From: Cohnella sp. GbtcB17
Lineage (GTDB): Bacteria > Bacillota > Bacilli > Paenibacillales > Paenibacillaceae
Assembly: GCF_019091135.1 (NCBI RefSeq)
Contig: NZ_JAGXJW010000068.1
Location: forward strand, 1-40,243
Length of the DNA stretch: 40,243 bases
Direction of reading: 5' to 3'
Shown here: positions 26,301-34,194 of the stretch, one piece after another
Position numbering within the stretch: the stretch's first letter is position 1
Layout of the letters: the number at the start of each line of letters is the position of its first letter
The notes under the pieces: model-generated
Database searches by the model: none
The model's input: only the letters and a program-made list of their open reading frames with translations
What the model was told of the DNA's origin: nothing
Position numbers and translations under genes: made by a program

Positions 26301-26930
26301 TACAAATCGAGCGCGGTCAAGCTGCGGCTCGACGAGGTGGCGCACGGCCTTTCGCTGCAAATGCTCACCTATCTGGACGTCGTCGTCACCCACGCGCCGC
26401 ACTGGCTCGGACGTCCGGCGAAGCCTGCGGGCGTGCTGTATCTTCACGTGCACAACCCGCTGCTTCATACGGCCAACGGTCTTGACGAGACCAGTGCGGA
26501 GGAGGCGATCCGCAAGGAATACCGCATGGAAGGGCTCGTGCTGGCCGACGGCGAAGCCTTGCAGCTCATGGACGAGTCGCTCGAGAGCAGCGCGAAGTCG
26601 TCGGTCGTCCCCGTCGAGTACAAGAAGGACGGTAGCTTCTCCGCCCGCTCCCAGGTGGCCGACGGCGCCCAGTGGGAGACGCTGCGCAAGGCGGTGCGCC
26701 GCAACATCTCGAAGATCGGCAAGCGTATCGTCGACGGCGACGTCGATATCGCGCCGTATCGGCTGGGCAAGCGGAGCCCTTGTACGGTGTGCGAGTTCAG
26801 GCCGGTATGCCAGTTCGACGGGCAGCTCGAGGGCAACCGCCATCATGCGCTTCGCCGACCGGCGAACAAGGACGAGGTATGGCAATGGCTCGGCGAGACC
26901 GATGAGGAAGGGGGAGAGGACGAGACATGA
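23325..26930 (+). CDS. addB: Helicase-exonuclease AddAB, subunit AddB
   Basis: Subunit of the AddAB (RexAB-like) enzyme that resects double-strand DNA ends for RecA repair and recognises Chi sites. 1201 aa, close to the B. subtilis protein. A Walker A motif is at the N-terminus (GRSGSGKS). The C-terminal RecB-type nuclease domain has ILDYKSSAVKL near residue 991. Four cysteines that hold the Fe-S cluster are visible: FVACPF near residue 834 and CTVCEFRPVC near residue 1152. The ATG at 23325 follows a GGGGGCGCAGG region. The stop overlaps the addA start (ATGA), so the two are coupled. Confidence 0.97.
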   Translation: MKLRLIAGRSGSGKSHLIKTEIAERIARDPAGPPLLLIVPEQATFQTEYALASAPGARGFMRLQVLSFRRLAFRVMQEAGGSAVVPIGDNGKSMLVHKALVRRQGELKLYRSGTGGAGLAERIGEQLTEWKRYGTSPGALRSVPLAAAAASEGADPSWTGGAVRDVRAQAAADGLLSDKLHDLSLLYEDVERELEGHYMDGEDALGFLIRGAGSSALLQGAEIWLDGFHGFTPMEYAVIEELLRRCVRVSASLCLDRLYDAGEAPDELDLFYQTADTSARLYRTAEAAGAELEPPVLLTPKTLPRFADCPMLGHLEQAMDGRGRWAGGEAMLQPAHPNCGLSIHEAASRRAEAEAAARDMLRRVREGRARWRDMTVFARNLADYGDLLASVLDDYGIPYFIDGKAQASHHPLVEFIRSALECVIGGWRYEAFFRCAKTDLLHPQGGTVPREAVDTLENYVLAAGIDGWRWHDDRSWYSLSGRDLDAEEDEDEDGEGDRNPSMQAIRATRDALLSPLRTLERRIKRARTHSDLCRALFMMLEETGAPDRLELWNRRDELAGEPLRASMHRQLWDGAIGLLDQLVELMGEEPADTALFAGMLDAGLESIRLGVVPPSLDRVLIGTPERTRTDRISVLYLLGVNEGVLPMAIKDDGLLTEEERTKLSESGLRLAPNARRRLLDEEFLAYLALTTPSRHLWISYALADEEGSGLIRSSLIGRIRASFPGIPIQSESAEPQPGASDEAQLSFAVRPGRALTHTVAMLRRHRQGDALSPGWRSAYRWLSEREPWRSRLSVLLSSLRFSNEERPLRPQTSLLLYGERLLASVSRMERFVACPFRHYAAHGLRLKERRMYRVDAPDIGQLFHAALRQTTEKLLMGGPDDGDSGLWHAEAAAAVERLLPRVQSQILLSSNRHRTMARKLSRIVSQTSAMLGEHAALSAFRPVGLEVDFGPQGIMPPLSLYLGDGRWMDVAGRIDRVDAAESQDGTLLRILDYKSSAVKLRLDEVAHGLSLQMLTYLDVVVTHAPHWLGRPAKPAGVLYLHVHNPLLHTANGLDETSAEEAIRKEYRMEGLVLADGEALQLMDESLESSAKSSVVPVEYKKDGSFSARSQVADGAQWETLRKAVRRNISKIGKRIVDGDVDIAPYRLGKRSPCTVCEFRPVCQFDGQLEGNRHHALRRPANKDEVWQWLGETDEEGGEDET

Positions 26931-29900
26931 GCGGATCGCGAAAAGACGCGGACGACGAACAGCTGGCCTTCGATTGGGACGGCTTGTTTGAGCATGAAGG
27001 CTTGCTAGAGCGGACGGCTGCCCCAGGCGGGGATGACGAGGCGTCCGCAGAGGCCGGCGCAGCGCATGGTGCAAGCACGGCCGCCGGCCGGCGCGCGGAC
27101 GGAGACTTTGCTCGCCGGGACGACGGATTGGCGGCCACGTACGCGAGACCGGAAGGCAGCCGCTGGACGGCGGAGCAATGGGCGGCGATCGCGGCGGACG
27201 GCCGCCATCTGCTCGTCGCGGCGGCTGCAGGCTCCGGCAAGACGGCCGTGCTGGTCGAGCGGATCATCTCCCGCATCGCTGACGAGGCCAACCCGCTCGA
27301 CGTCGATGCGCTGCTCGTCGCGACCTTCACCAAAGCCGCCGCGGCGGAGATGAAGGAGCGGATCCGGACGGCGCTCGAGCTGAAGCTCGAGCAGACGCCG
27401 GATGCCGTGCATTTGCGCAGACAGCTCGCGCTGCTGCCGCGGGCTTCGATCACGACGCTGCACTCGTTCTGCATGGAGGCGGTACAGCGGTACGCGCCGC
27501 TCATCGGGCTCGATCCGGGTTTTAGAATCGCCAACGAGACCGAAGCCGAGCTGCTGCGCATGGATACGCTCGACGAGCTGTTCGAGGAGCGCTACGAGCA
27601 GGAGCTCGCGCTCGGCGACGACGGCACGCTGACGGCGCTGGCGGACATGTACGGCGGCCAGCGGAGCGACGAGCCGCTGCACCGTCTCGTGCTGGAGCTG
27701 TACGATTTTTCGCGCAGCCATCCGTGGCCCGACGAGTGGCTGCGGTCGACGGCGGCGGCCTTCCACATCGGGGGAGAAGCGGAGCTCGCTTCGTCTCCGT
27801 GGGTGAAAAGCATGCAGGCGGATGTTCTGCTGGCGCTGTCCGGCGCGGCGGGGCTGCTGCGCGGCGCGCGCGACCTGGCTGAGGCGCCGGGCGGACCTGA
27901 ACCGTATGCATCCACGCTGGCCGAGGATGCGGCACTGGTGACGGCGTTGACCGACACGGTAACAGGGCAGCCCTGGACGAAGTGGCGCGAGGCGTTCGCT
28001 TCGGCCGGCTTCGGCCGGCTCAAGGCTTGCCGCGGCGACGGGTACGATCCGGAGCTGCAGGAGCGGGTCAAGGAGATGCGGGACGAGGCGAAAAAGACGA
28101 TCAACAGGCTGGCAGAAGAGTGGTTCGTGCGCTCGCCGGCGCAGTACGCGGAGGAGCTTGCCGCCCTCGCGCCCAGAATGGCCGATATCGCGGAGCTGGT
28201 CATCGCGTTCGCAGGGCGCTACGAGGAAGCGAAGCGCTCCAAGGGACTGCTCGACTTCGGCGATCTGGAGCACTATGCGCTGCGCATCCTGCGCGCGCCC
28301 GGTTCCACGCCGGAAGCGACCGCGCCGTCGGACGCCGCGCTTGCTTACCGCGAGCGGTTCGGGGAGATATTGCTCGACGAGTACCAAGATACGAACGAGG
28401 TGCAGGAGGCAATCGTCTCGCTGATCGCAAGAAGCGATCCCGGCAACGTGTTCATGGTCGGCGACGTCAAGCAGAGCATTTACGGCTTTCGGTTGGCCGA
28501 GCCGGGACTGTTCCTGGCCAAGTATAAAACCTACGACATCTGGACGCCGCAGGGACCGGAGCCCGCAGAGTCCGACGACGGGAGCCCGGCACGCGGGGAA
28601 GCTGCAGCTGAAGCCGGGCGCGGCGCGGCAGGACTTCGGATCGACCTGGCGCGCAACTTCCGCAGCCGCAGCCGCGTGCTGGACGCGGTCAACCAAGTCT
28701 TCAGGCTGATCATGCGGGAGCCCGTCGGCGAGATGGAATACGACCGCCGCGCGGAACTGATCTACGGCGAAGGGTATCCGCCGGAGGAGACGGCTGCCGG
28801 CGTGCCGGACGCCCCGGCGCTGCCCTCCTATTCGGTCGACATGGTGCTCATCGACACGGGCAAGGACGACGCAAAAACAAGCGCCTCGAATGCGTTTGCC
28901 GAACCGGGAGCCGAATCCGCGGGCGGCGAACCGGACGGCGGCGCCGTCGAAGAAGAGGAGCTGGAGAGCGCCCAGCTTGAGGCGCGCTTTATCGCGGCCG
29001 AGATCGCCAGGCTGACCGGCACGGACGGGACCGGTCGTCCGCCGTTTGCCGTATACGACGGCCGAAGCGGACTTCATCGCCCGCTCGCTTACCGCGACAT
29101 CGTCATTTTGCTTCGCGCCGCCACCTCCCTCGCGCCCGTAGTACTGGACGAGCTGCGGGCCGCCGGCATACCGGCCTATGCGGATCTCGCGACCGGCTAT
29201 TTCGCCGCCGTCGAGGTGGACGTGATGCTGTCGCTGCTCCACATCATCGACAGTCCCGACCAGGATATCCCGCTCGCCGGCGTGCTTCGGTCGCCGATCG
29301 TGGGCCTCAGCGCCGACGAGCTGGCCGCCGTGCGGATCGCGGATCGGGCCGGCTCCTACTGGTCGGCCGTACGCGCCGCCGCGGCCGACATCGAAGATGC
29401 AGCGCTGCGGAATCGGCTCGCCGAATTCGTAGCCCGGCTCGACAGCTGGCGGAGCTTCGCCCGGCGGGAGCCGCTCGGCGAGCTGCTGCACGTTCTGTAC
29501 CGGGATACCGGTTATTTCGACTTCGTCGGCGGGCTGCCCGGAGGCGCTCAGCGCCAGGCGAACCTTCGCGCGCTTATCGACCGTGCAAGGCAGTACGAGC
29601 GCAACTCCAGCTATCGAGGACTGTTTCGGTTTTTGCGGTTTCTGGGACGGATGCGCGATACGGGCGGCGATCTCGGCGCGGCGCGGGCAGTCGGCGAGCA
29701 GGAGGACGTCGTTCGCGTCGTCTCCATTCACAAGAGCAAAGGACTTGAGTTCCCGGTCGTCTTCGTGGCGGGCCTCGGGCGCAAGTTCAATCGTCAGGAC
29801 CTGACGGGCATGTTCCTGCGGCACAAGAAGCTCGGCTTCGGTCCGCGGATGGTCGAGCGGGTGACGCGCGTCTCCTATCCGACGCTGCCGCAGCTGGCGA

Positions 29901-31234
29901 TCCGCAGACGCATGAAGGCCGAGCTGCTGGCCGAGGAGATGCGCGTGCTGTACGTAGCCTTGACGCGCCCGAAGGAAAAGCTCATTCTCGTCGGCACGAC
30001 CAAAAACGCAGCCGGCGATCTGGAAAATTGGCGCCGGTCGGCCGAGGACGCGACGGATCGACTCTCGGACTACGCCGTCGCGGCCGCGAGCCGTTATTTG
30101 GATTGGCTGGGGCCGGCATCGGTATTGTCCGGCGCGCAGTGGCAAACCGGCGGCCTCTCGCACAGCGAAGGTTCGCTGTCGGCTGCGGCGGCCGGCGAAT
30201 CGGGCGCACGGCCGCCGTCTGCGTCGGCGGCGCCGTGGTCGTGCCGATTGCTGCCCGCTCGCGCGCTTACGTCGCCGAGGACGCCCGACAGGGAGGCCGA
30301 GACGGGCGAGCCGCTGTGGAACCTGGCGGCGCGCCTAGAGCCGCTGCCGGGTCCCGTGTCCCCCGCGGGAGAGGCGGTTTACGCCGCGCTCTCCTGGGCC
30401 GATCCTCATGCGGCCGCCGCGCGCGCCCCGGCGAAGACGTCGATCACGGCGATGAAGTCCGCGCGCGAATTCGACGGGTTTGCCGTCCGGCCGGCGCAGT
30501 CGGCGGACAGGACGGCGGGCGGGGAAGCGGAAGGCTTCAACGGATCGCCCGAGCTGGATGCGCCGCCTATGCTTGAGGAGACGTCCGATGCGCCCGAACT
30601 CGAGGAGATGCGCCATCCGGCCTGGAATCCGGAGGACGTGCCCGACTCCGGCTACTGGACTTTTCGTTTGCGCAGGCCGAGGTTCATGTCGGCCAGGCGC
30701 ATGACGGCTGCGGAGCGCGGGACCGCCGTACACCTCGTCATGCAGCATTTGCCGCTCGGCATTGCGCCGGAGGCGGCCGACGGCGAGGTTGAAGCGCTGC
30801 TCGACCGGCTGATCCTGCAGCTTATTTTGACGCCCGAACAGGCCGAGGCGGTGCGGCACGTCGATATCGCCGGCTTTTGCCGAACGGAGCTGTATGTCCG
30901 AATGAGCAATTCGCGCAGGCTGTGGAGAGAATGGCCGTTCAGCGCGGGCATTCCCGCCGCCGAGGCGCATGCATCGGCGAACCCGGACGATCTGGCCGGA
31001 GAGACGGCGCTTATCCAGGGCGTGCTCGACTGCTTGTTCGAAGAGGACGATCGGCTGGTACTGGTGGACTACAAGACGGACGCGGTGCCGGACGGCAACT
31101 GGAAGGAAGCCGCGGAGAAGCACAGGTTCCAGATGGAGATGTACGCGCGCGCGATCGAGGGAATCATGGGGAGAAGGGTGGACGAAGGCCACATTTACTT
31201 CGCGGCGAGCGGGGTTTGCGAGCGCCTCTACTAG
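26927..31234 (+). CDS. addA: Helicase-exonuclease AddAB, subunit AddA
   Basis: Main motor and nuclease of AddAB. 1435 aa, about 200 longer than the B. subtilis protein. UvrD-type helicase motifs: AAAGSGKTAVLVERI (Walker A, near residue 100), LLDEYQDTNEVQEAI (Walker B), GDVKQSIYGFRLAEP, VVSIHKSKGLEFPVVFVAGLG and LYVALTRPKEKL. The C-terminal nuclease has GVLDCLFEEDD and LVLVDYKTD near residues 1365-1385. The normal family start (SRWTAEQWAAI) appears only at about residue 76; the preceding residues are acidic and low in complexity. Extra acidic, Gly/Ala/Glu-rich stretches follow near 545-565, 645-685 and 1195-1230. Coupled to addB by a 4-base overlap. Confidence 0.97.
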   Translation: MSGSRKDADDEQLAFDWDGLFEHEGLLERTAAPGGDDEASAEAGAAHGASTAAGRRADGDFARRDDGLAATYARPEGSRWTAEQWAAIAADGRHLLVAAAAGSGKTAVLVERIISRIADEANPLDVDALLVATFTKAAAAEMKERIRTALELKLEQTPDAVHLRRQLALLPRASITTLHSFCMEAVQRYAPLIGLDPGFRIANETEAELLRMDTLDELFEERYEQELALGDDGTLTALADMYGGQRSDEPLHRLVLELYDFSRSHPWPDEWLRSTAAAFHIGGEAELASSPWVKSMQADVLLALSGAAGLLRGARDLAEAPGGPEPYASTLAEDAALVTALTDTVTGQPWTKWREAFASAGFGRLKACRGDGYDPELQERVKEMRDEAKKTINRLAEEWFVRSPAQYAEELAALAPRMADIAELVIAFAGRYEEAKRSKGLLDFGDLEHYALRILRAPGSTPEATAPSDAALAYRERFGEILLDEYQDTNEVQEAIVSLIARSDPGNVFMVGDVKQSIYGFRLAEPGLFLAKYKTYDIWTPQGPEPAESDDGSPARGEAAAEAGRGAAGLRIDLARNFRSRSRVLDAVNQVFRLIMREPVGEMEYDRRAELIYGEGYPPEETAAGVPDAPALPSYSVDMVLIDTGKDDAKTSASNAFAEPGAESAGGEPDGGAVEEEELESAQLEARFIAAEIARLTGTDGTGRPPFAVYDGRSGLHRPLAYRDIVILLRAATSLAPVVLDELRAAGIPAYADLATGYFAAVEVDVMLSLLHIIDSPDQDIPLAGVLRSPIVGLSADELAAVRIADRAGSYWSAVRAAAADIEDAALRNRLAEFVARLDSWRSFARREPLGELLHVLYRDTGYFDFVGGLPGGAQRQANLRALIDRARQYERNSSYRGLFRFLRFLGRMRDTGGDLGAARAVGEQEDVVRVVSIHKSKGLEFPVVFVAGLGRKFNRQDLTGMFLRHKKLGFGPRMVERVTRVSYPTLPQLAIRRRMKAELLAEEMRVLYVALTRPKEKLILVGTTKNAAGDLENWRRSAEDATDRLSDYAVAAASRYLDWLGPASVLSGAQWQTGGLSHSEGSLSAAAAGESGARPPSASAAPWSCRLLPARALTSPRTPDREAETGEPLWNLAARLEPLPGPVSPAGEAVYAALSWADPHAAAARAPAKTSITAMKSAREFDGFAVRPAQSADRTAGGEAEGFNGSPELDAPPMLEETSDAPELEEMRHPAWNPEDVPDSGYWTFRLRRPRFMSARRMTAAERGTAVHLVMQHLPLGIAPEAADGEVEALLDRLILQLILTPEQAEAVRHVDIAGFCRTELYVRMSNSRRLWREWPFSAGIPAAEAHASANPDDLAGETALIQGVLDCLFEEDDRLVLVDYKTDAVPDGNWKEAAEKHRFQMEMYARAIEGIMGRRVDEGHIYFAASGVCERLY

Positions 31235-31306
31235 CATGAACTTTCCCGCAACCGTCCGGAAGCCGGACCGTATTACCTTCCGAAATCGATGGAGAGGAAT
31301 GGAGTC

Positions 31307-31903
31307 ATGTCGGGCAAAAGGAAATATACCGTACCTGTTTTGCTGGTCGTCATTACGTTATTGACGTTTCTGATCGTCGTGCTGTTCTCCAGGGTGCTGC
31401 TCGACGGACAATCGCTCAAGACCGAGCGCGGCATTCGTCTTGCGTCCAGTTACAATTACTGCATGATCTACGTCGACAGCGCTAAGCGCGCGTCGGCCGG
31501 GCTGCTTGAAGCGAGCGACGATGCGTCGCGTATGGAGGCTGTAAGAGCCCAGGGCATGCTCAAACTGGCCGGCGGAGAGTGCGCGTCGGGCGTGCTCGTT
31601 CAAGCGGGCATTCGTACCGGCCAAGGCGACGAAACGGCCATGTCGGCCGTCTCCCTGCCGCTGCAAAAAATCAACGATGCGTTAGAGCCGATCGGCAACA
31701 GGGCAGGCGCGCTGACCGAGGCGGATCGGACCACGCTTGCCTCGATCTCGACTTCGGCGGACAGGCTGACCGCTATCCTTAAAGACTATACGCCGCCGAC
31801 CGGCAACGACCGGTTCAGGCAGATGCAGGCCGGCGTCGATTGGGTGCCCGTCGTACAGCGCTTCATAAACGAAGTGAACGGTGCGGCTGCCTCGATCCAT
31901 TGA
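31307..31903 (+). CDS. Membrane-anchored protein of unknown function (198 aa)
   Basis: I do not recognise a family. A short basic N-terminus (MSGKRKYT) leads into one hydrophobic segment (VPVLLVVITLLTFLIVVLFS) that should anchor the protein, leaving about 165 mainly helical residues outside the membrane. Two cysteines (YNYCMIYV, GGECASG) could form a disulfide. The ATG at 31307 is preceded by GAGAGGA at 8 bases; an ATG at 31289 in the same frame overlaps that site and is less likely. It lies 72 bases after addA and may be cotranscribed. Codon use matches the surroundings. Confidence 0.75.
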   Translation: MSGKRKYTVPVLLVVITLLTFLIVVLFSRVLLDGQSLKTERGIRLASSYNYCMIYVDSAKRASAGLLEASDDASRMEAVRAQGMLKLAGGECASGVLVQAGIRTGQGDETAMSAVSLPLQKINDALEPIGNRAGALTEADRTTLASISTSADRLTAILKDYTPPTGNDRFRQMQAGVDWVPVVQRFINEVNGAAASIH

Positions 31904-31966
31904 ATTCGTTGAACGATGTCTCCCGAGCGATCCGTTATCGTTTCATTTGTACGGTGCGCGGCGCAC

Positions 31967-32233
31967 ATGCACCGGTACGTCGAAGTGCAGAATTAAAACG
32001 GCGTTTGTTACGACGGCATCGTAAAGTATATCGACGATCATACGTTAGGTCTGGCCGTGCCGGGGGCGATCGGGGAGCAAAGGGCATTCGGGCCGAGCTT
32101 CGGTCCCGGATTTGGCCCGGGTTTCGGTCCCGGGTTCGGTCCCGGCCCCTTTCCTTTTCGGCCAAGGCGCTTTAGCAGGCTCGTGTTGCCTTTATACACG
32201 CTGACCGCGCTGTCCTTGCTTCCGTACTATTGA
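31967..32233 (+). pseudogene. Small FGP-repeat protein gene with in-frame stop at codon 10
   Basis: From ATG 31967 the frame reads MHRYVEVQN, then TAA (31994-31996), then continues uninterrupted to TGA at 32231-32233: NGVCYDGIVKYIDDHTLGLA, five FGP units (32087-32143) and a hydrophobic end SRLVLPLYTLTALSLLPYY. Both sides of the stop read as one sensible protein, as in small Bacillales proteins that begin with a short beta-rich VEVQ...G...YDG...VD...L unit. One C-to-T change (CAA to TAA) would explain the stop. No clean RBS precedes the ATG, so the gene is probably dead, although readthrough or a sequencing error cannot be excluded. A terminator follows, as expected for a gene. Confidence 0.6.
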
Positions 32234-32264
32234 GAATCGACCCGACCGCAACCTCTCGAGCTGG

Positions 32265-32297
32265 AGCCTGCTCTTTACGTGCGGGCTTTTTTTTTTG
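32265..32297 (+). terminator. Terminator after the interrupted FGP gene
   Basis: AGCCTGC (32265-32271) pairs with GCGGGCT (32281-32287), one G-U, 9-base loop, followed by nine T residues. Confidence 0.8.
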
Positions 32298-32832
32298 GAA
32301 CAACGGGACGTATAACATCGGCGCTCATTTTAAGCTGGGAGCTGTTTTTGGAGGGGGAACGCAACTTTAATAATCGATTGAGCTGGGGGCAATAAGGGTT
32401 GAATAGCAGTTAATTGACCTTATGATCTGGGCTGCGGAGGGGATAAGTGTTCAAACGCATTTATAGTGTTCAAAACCGGGTCAAAACGTTCGAACGCGAG
32501 AAATTTAATGCGCATCAACACTTATTTGCCCAAGGACGTTGCGAACAAGAAGAAATTAATGCGTTTTAACCGCTATGGGTTATTCGGATCGCGCAAACAT
32601 GGATGGTCGTCCTATCGCACCTCGCAACCGGGCTATTCCGGAGAGTCGGGGCAGTTAGTCTTCGTTTAGGCTGTTTGGGGAAAAAGTGAATGGGACTGTC
32701 CGCCATGAGACCGTTGTACGGACATTCGGGGCTTTCTTCTTCCCTGGTATTCTTTTTAAAAGAGGCCTTATACAAGATGACCGCTGTCGTACGTTTATCT
32801 CGCGACTCGGCCCGCACTGGCATGTACAGCGA
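32298..32832. other. Gene-free AT-richer stretch with inverted repeats
   Basis: No convincing gene is seen on either strand; the short open frames have no RBS or family pattern. The stretch is more AT-rich than its surroundings. It contains a composite inverted repeat at 32443-32525, described separately, a palindrome CGTTCGAACG (32487-32496), and the hinT promoter just after its end. Confidence 0.6.
32443..32525. repeat. Composite inverted repeat with direct repeats
   Basis: ATAAGTGTT (32443-32451) and AACACTTAT (32517-32525) are perfect complements, and inside them CGCATT (32456-32461) pairs with AATGCG. AGTGTTCAAA is repeated directly at 32446-32455 and 32465-32474. A third copy of the CGCATT motif, in the sequence AATTAATGCGTTTTAAC, follows at about 32555-32571. 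Confidence 0.7.
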
Positions 32833-32862
32833 TTGGACGAGCCGATGCGCGTAGCGTATGAT
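32833..32862 (+). promoter_or_regulatory. SigA promoter of hinT
   Basis: TTGGAC (32833-32838), 18-base spacer, TATGAT (32857-32862), 35 bases before the hinT start codon. Confidence 0.6.
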
Positions 32863-32897
32863 AGGACTAAACGACTTGATAGCTGGAGGCTGAACCT

Positions 32898-33254
32898 ATG
32901 GATACGCTGTTTACCAAGATCATCAACCGCGAGATTCCGGCTGATATCGTGTACGAGGACGAAGATGTATTGGCCTTCAAGGACATCCGGCCGCAGGCGC
33001 CCGTTCACGTGCTCGTCATTCCCAAGAAGCCGATTCCGACGATGGACGCGGCAGAGCCGGAGGACGCGCTTCTGCTGGGCAAGCTGATGCTGGCAGCGCA
33101 GCGGGTCGCCAGGGACGCCGGCATTGCCGAGAGCGGCTATCGTCTCATCAACAACTGTAATCCCGACAGCGGACAGGAAGTGTACCACGTACATATTCAC
33201 GTGCTGGGCGGCGAAAAACTGGGGCCGCTGAACGCTCGTCCGGGGCAAGCATAA
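32898..33254 (+). CDS. HIT-family purine nucleoside phosphoramidase (HinT-like)
   Basis: 118-aa histidine triad protein. The active site HVHIHVLGG is at residues 96-104 and the N-terminus MDTLFTKIINREIPADIVYEDEDVLAFKDIRPQAPVHVLVIPK is typical of the HinT branch, which hydrolyses AMP-lysine and other nucleoside phosphoramidates. GGAGG lies 8 bases before the ATG. It is a single gene with its own promoter, upstream of rpsU-yqeY as in other Paenibacillaceae. The exact physiological substrate is unknown. Confidence 0.94.
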   Translation: MDTLFTKIINREIPADIVYEDEDVLAFKDIRPQAPVHVLVIPKKPIPTMDAAEPEDALLLGKLMLAAQRVARDAGIAESGYRLINNCNPDSGQEVYHVHIHVLGGEKLGPLNARPGQA

Positions 33255-33281
33255 TTCCTTTCGAATTCGGCTTTGGGAAAG

Positions 33282-33311
33282 TTGACACTGCCTTTCCTGT
33301 TCGCCTATAAT
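33282..33311 (+). promoter_or_regulatory. Strong SigA promoter of rpsU-yqeY
   Basis: TTGACA (33282-33287), 18-base spacer, TATAAT (33306-33311): both hexamers are perfect. Transcription should start near 33318. Confidence 0.92.
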
Positions 33312-33361
33312 GAAGTTTGATAACCGTGTGTTGTGGTCTGTTCCGGAGGGAGGGAAAACAG

Positions 33362-33535
33362 GAGTCCGAAACGAAAGTTCGCAAAAATGAAACACTCGAC
33401 GCTGCACTCCGCCGCTTCAAGCGTTCGATCGCTAAAGACGGCGTTCTCGCGGAACTGAAAAAACGCAAGCACTACGAGAAACCGAGCGTTAAGCGGAAGA
33501 AGAAGTCCGAGGCTGCTCGTAAACGCAAGTTCTAG
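33362..33535 (+). CDS. rpsU: 30S ribosomal protein S21, start codon reads GAG
   Basis: Small-subunit protein bS21. From 33365 the frame encodes SETKVRKNETLDAALRRFKR and ends in the basic EAARKRKF, matching S21 residue for residue in a 57-aa protein. GGAGGGAGGG (33345-33354) is a strong Shine-Dalgarno and 7 bases later, exactly where GTG or ATG is expected, stands GAG (33362-33364). Upstream in-frame candidates (TTG 33317, GTG 33326) lie at or just after the predicted transcription start, before the Shine-Dalgarno, and would add unrelated residues. The next ATG (33387) is out of frame. A GTG-to-GAG base error or a real mutation is most likely. yqeY follows after 15 bases. Confidence 0.93.
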   Translation, partial: ESETKVRKNETLDAALRRFKRSIAKDGVLAELKKRKHYEKPSVKRKKKSEAARKRKF

Positions 33536-33550
33536 GAGGAATTACGCATT

Positions 33551-33994
33551 ATGAACCTCGCGGACCGTTTGAACGAAGACATGAAGCAGGCGATGAGAGC
33601 GCAGGATAAGTTTCGCCTGACGACGATTCGCATGGTTCGTGCGGCGGTCAAGAATCAAGAGATTGAGCTGCGCCGCCCGCTCGAGGATAACGAAGTGATC
33701 GAGATCCTGAGCCGCGAAGTCAAACAACGCAAGGATTCCCTCCAGGAATTCGGCAAAGCGGGCCGCGACGATCTGGCAACGGCCGTAGCGTCGGAAATCG
33801 ACATCATCAGCGAGTACCTGCCCACACAGCTAGACGAAGAAGAAATCAAGACTCTCGTTACACAGACCATTCAAGAGACCGGTGCTTCTTCCAAAGCCGA
33901 TATGGGCAAGTTGATGGGCGCTTTGATGCCCAAGGTGAAGGGACGCGCGGACGGCAAGCTCGTCAACCAGATCGTCCAACAACTACTGCAATGA
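33551..33994 (+). CDS. yqeY: GatB/YqeY domain protein
   Basis: 147-aa helical protein of the YqeY family, related to the tail domain of amidotransferase subunit GatB that contacts tRNA. Its cellular role is not established. Characteristic parts are MNLADRLNEDMKQAMRAQDK, LTTIRMVRAAVKNQEIELRR and the C-terminal ADMGKLMGALMPKVKGRADGKLVNQIV. AGGAGGA lies 10 bases before the ATG. It is the second gene of the rpsU operon, as in Bacillus, and is closed by a very strong terminator. Confidence 0.95.
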   Translation: MNLADRLNEDMKQAMRAQDKFRLTTIRMVRAAVKNQEIELRRPLEDNEVIEILSREVKQRKDSLQEFGKAGRDDLATAVASEIDIISEYLPTQLDEEEIKTLVTQTIQETGASSKADMGKLMGALMPKVKGRADGKLVNQIVQQLLQ

Positions 33995-34012
33995 TCATCT
34001 CGAGAACGACAG

Positions 34013-34039
34013 GCACCCTCCGCGAGGAGGGTGCTTTTT
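34013..34039 (+). terminator. Terminator of the rpsU-yqeY operon
   Basis: GCACCCTCC-GCGA-GGAGGGTGC, perfect 9-bp stem with a GNRA tetraloop, followed by TTTTT. Confidence 0.96.
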
Positions 34040-34067
34040 GCGTCTTTTGTCTGTTTATGGGTATGAT
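34038..34067 (+). promoter_or_regulatory. Possible promoter of the nfeD-floA operon
   Basis: TATGAT (34062-34067) with TTGCGT (34038-34043) 18 bases upstream, within the tail of the preceding terminator. It leaves an untranslated leader of about 120 bases before nfeD. Confidence 0.4.
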
Positions 34068-34194
34068 GAAGGGACGGCTTGCCGGCGATTCATGAAACGT
34101 AAAGCCCTTACATAACGTACTGAAAGTCATACGGGGCTGCTTTATGCGGCATAAAAACCGCAACCCGAGTTTCCGGGAGAGGGGGAGAGACTTT

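Noticed and set aside
27005..30163. 1052-codon antisense frame opposite addA
   Set aside because: Arg/Gly/Ala-rich sequence without family features, lying opposite well-supported helicase motifs; a GC-driven shadow.
32466..32669. 67-codon frame in the AT-richer region
   Set aside because: No RBS and no recognisable protein features; it contains part of the inverted repeat.
33317..33361. Upstream TTG/GTG starts for rpsU
   Set aside because: They lie at or just after the predicted transcription start and upstream of the Shine-Dalgarno, and the added residues do not match S21.
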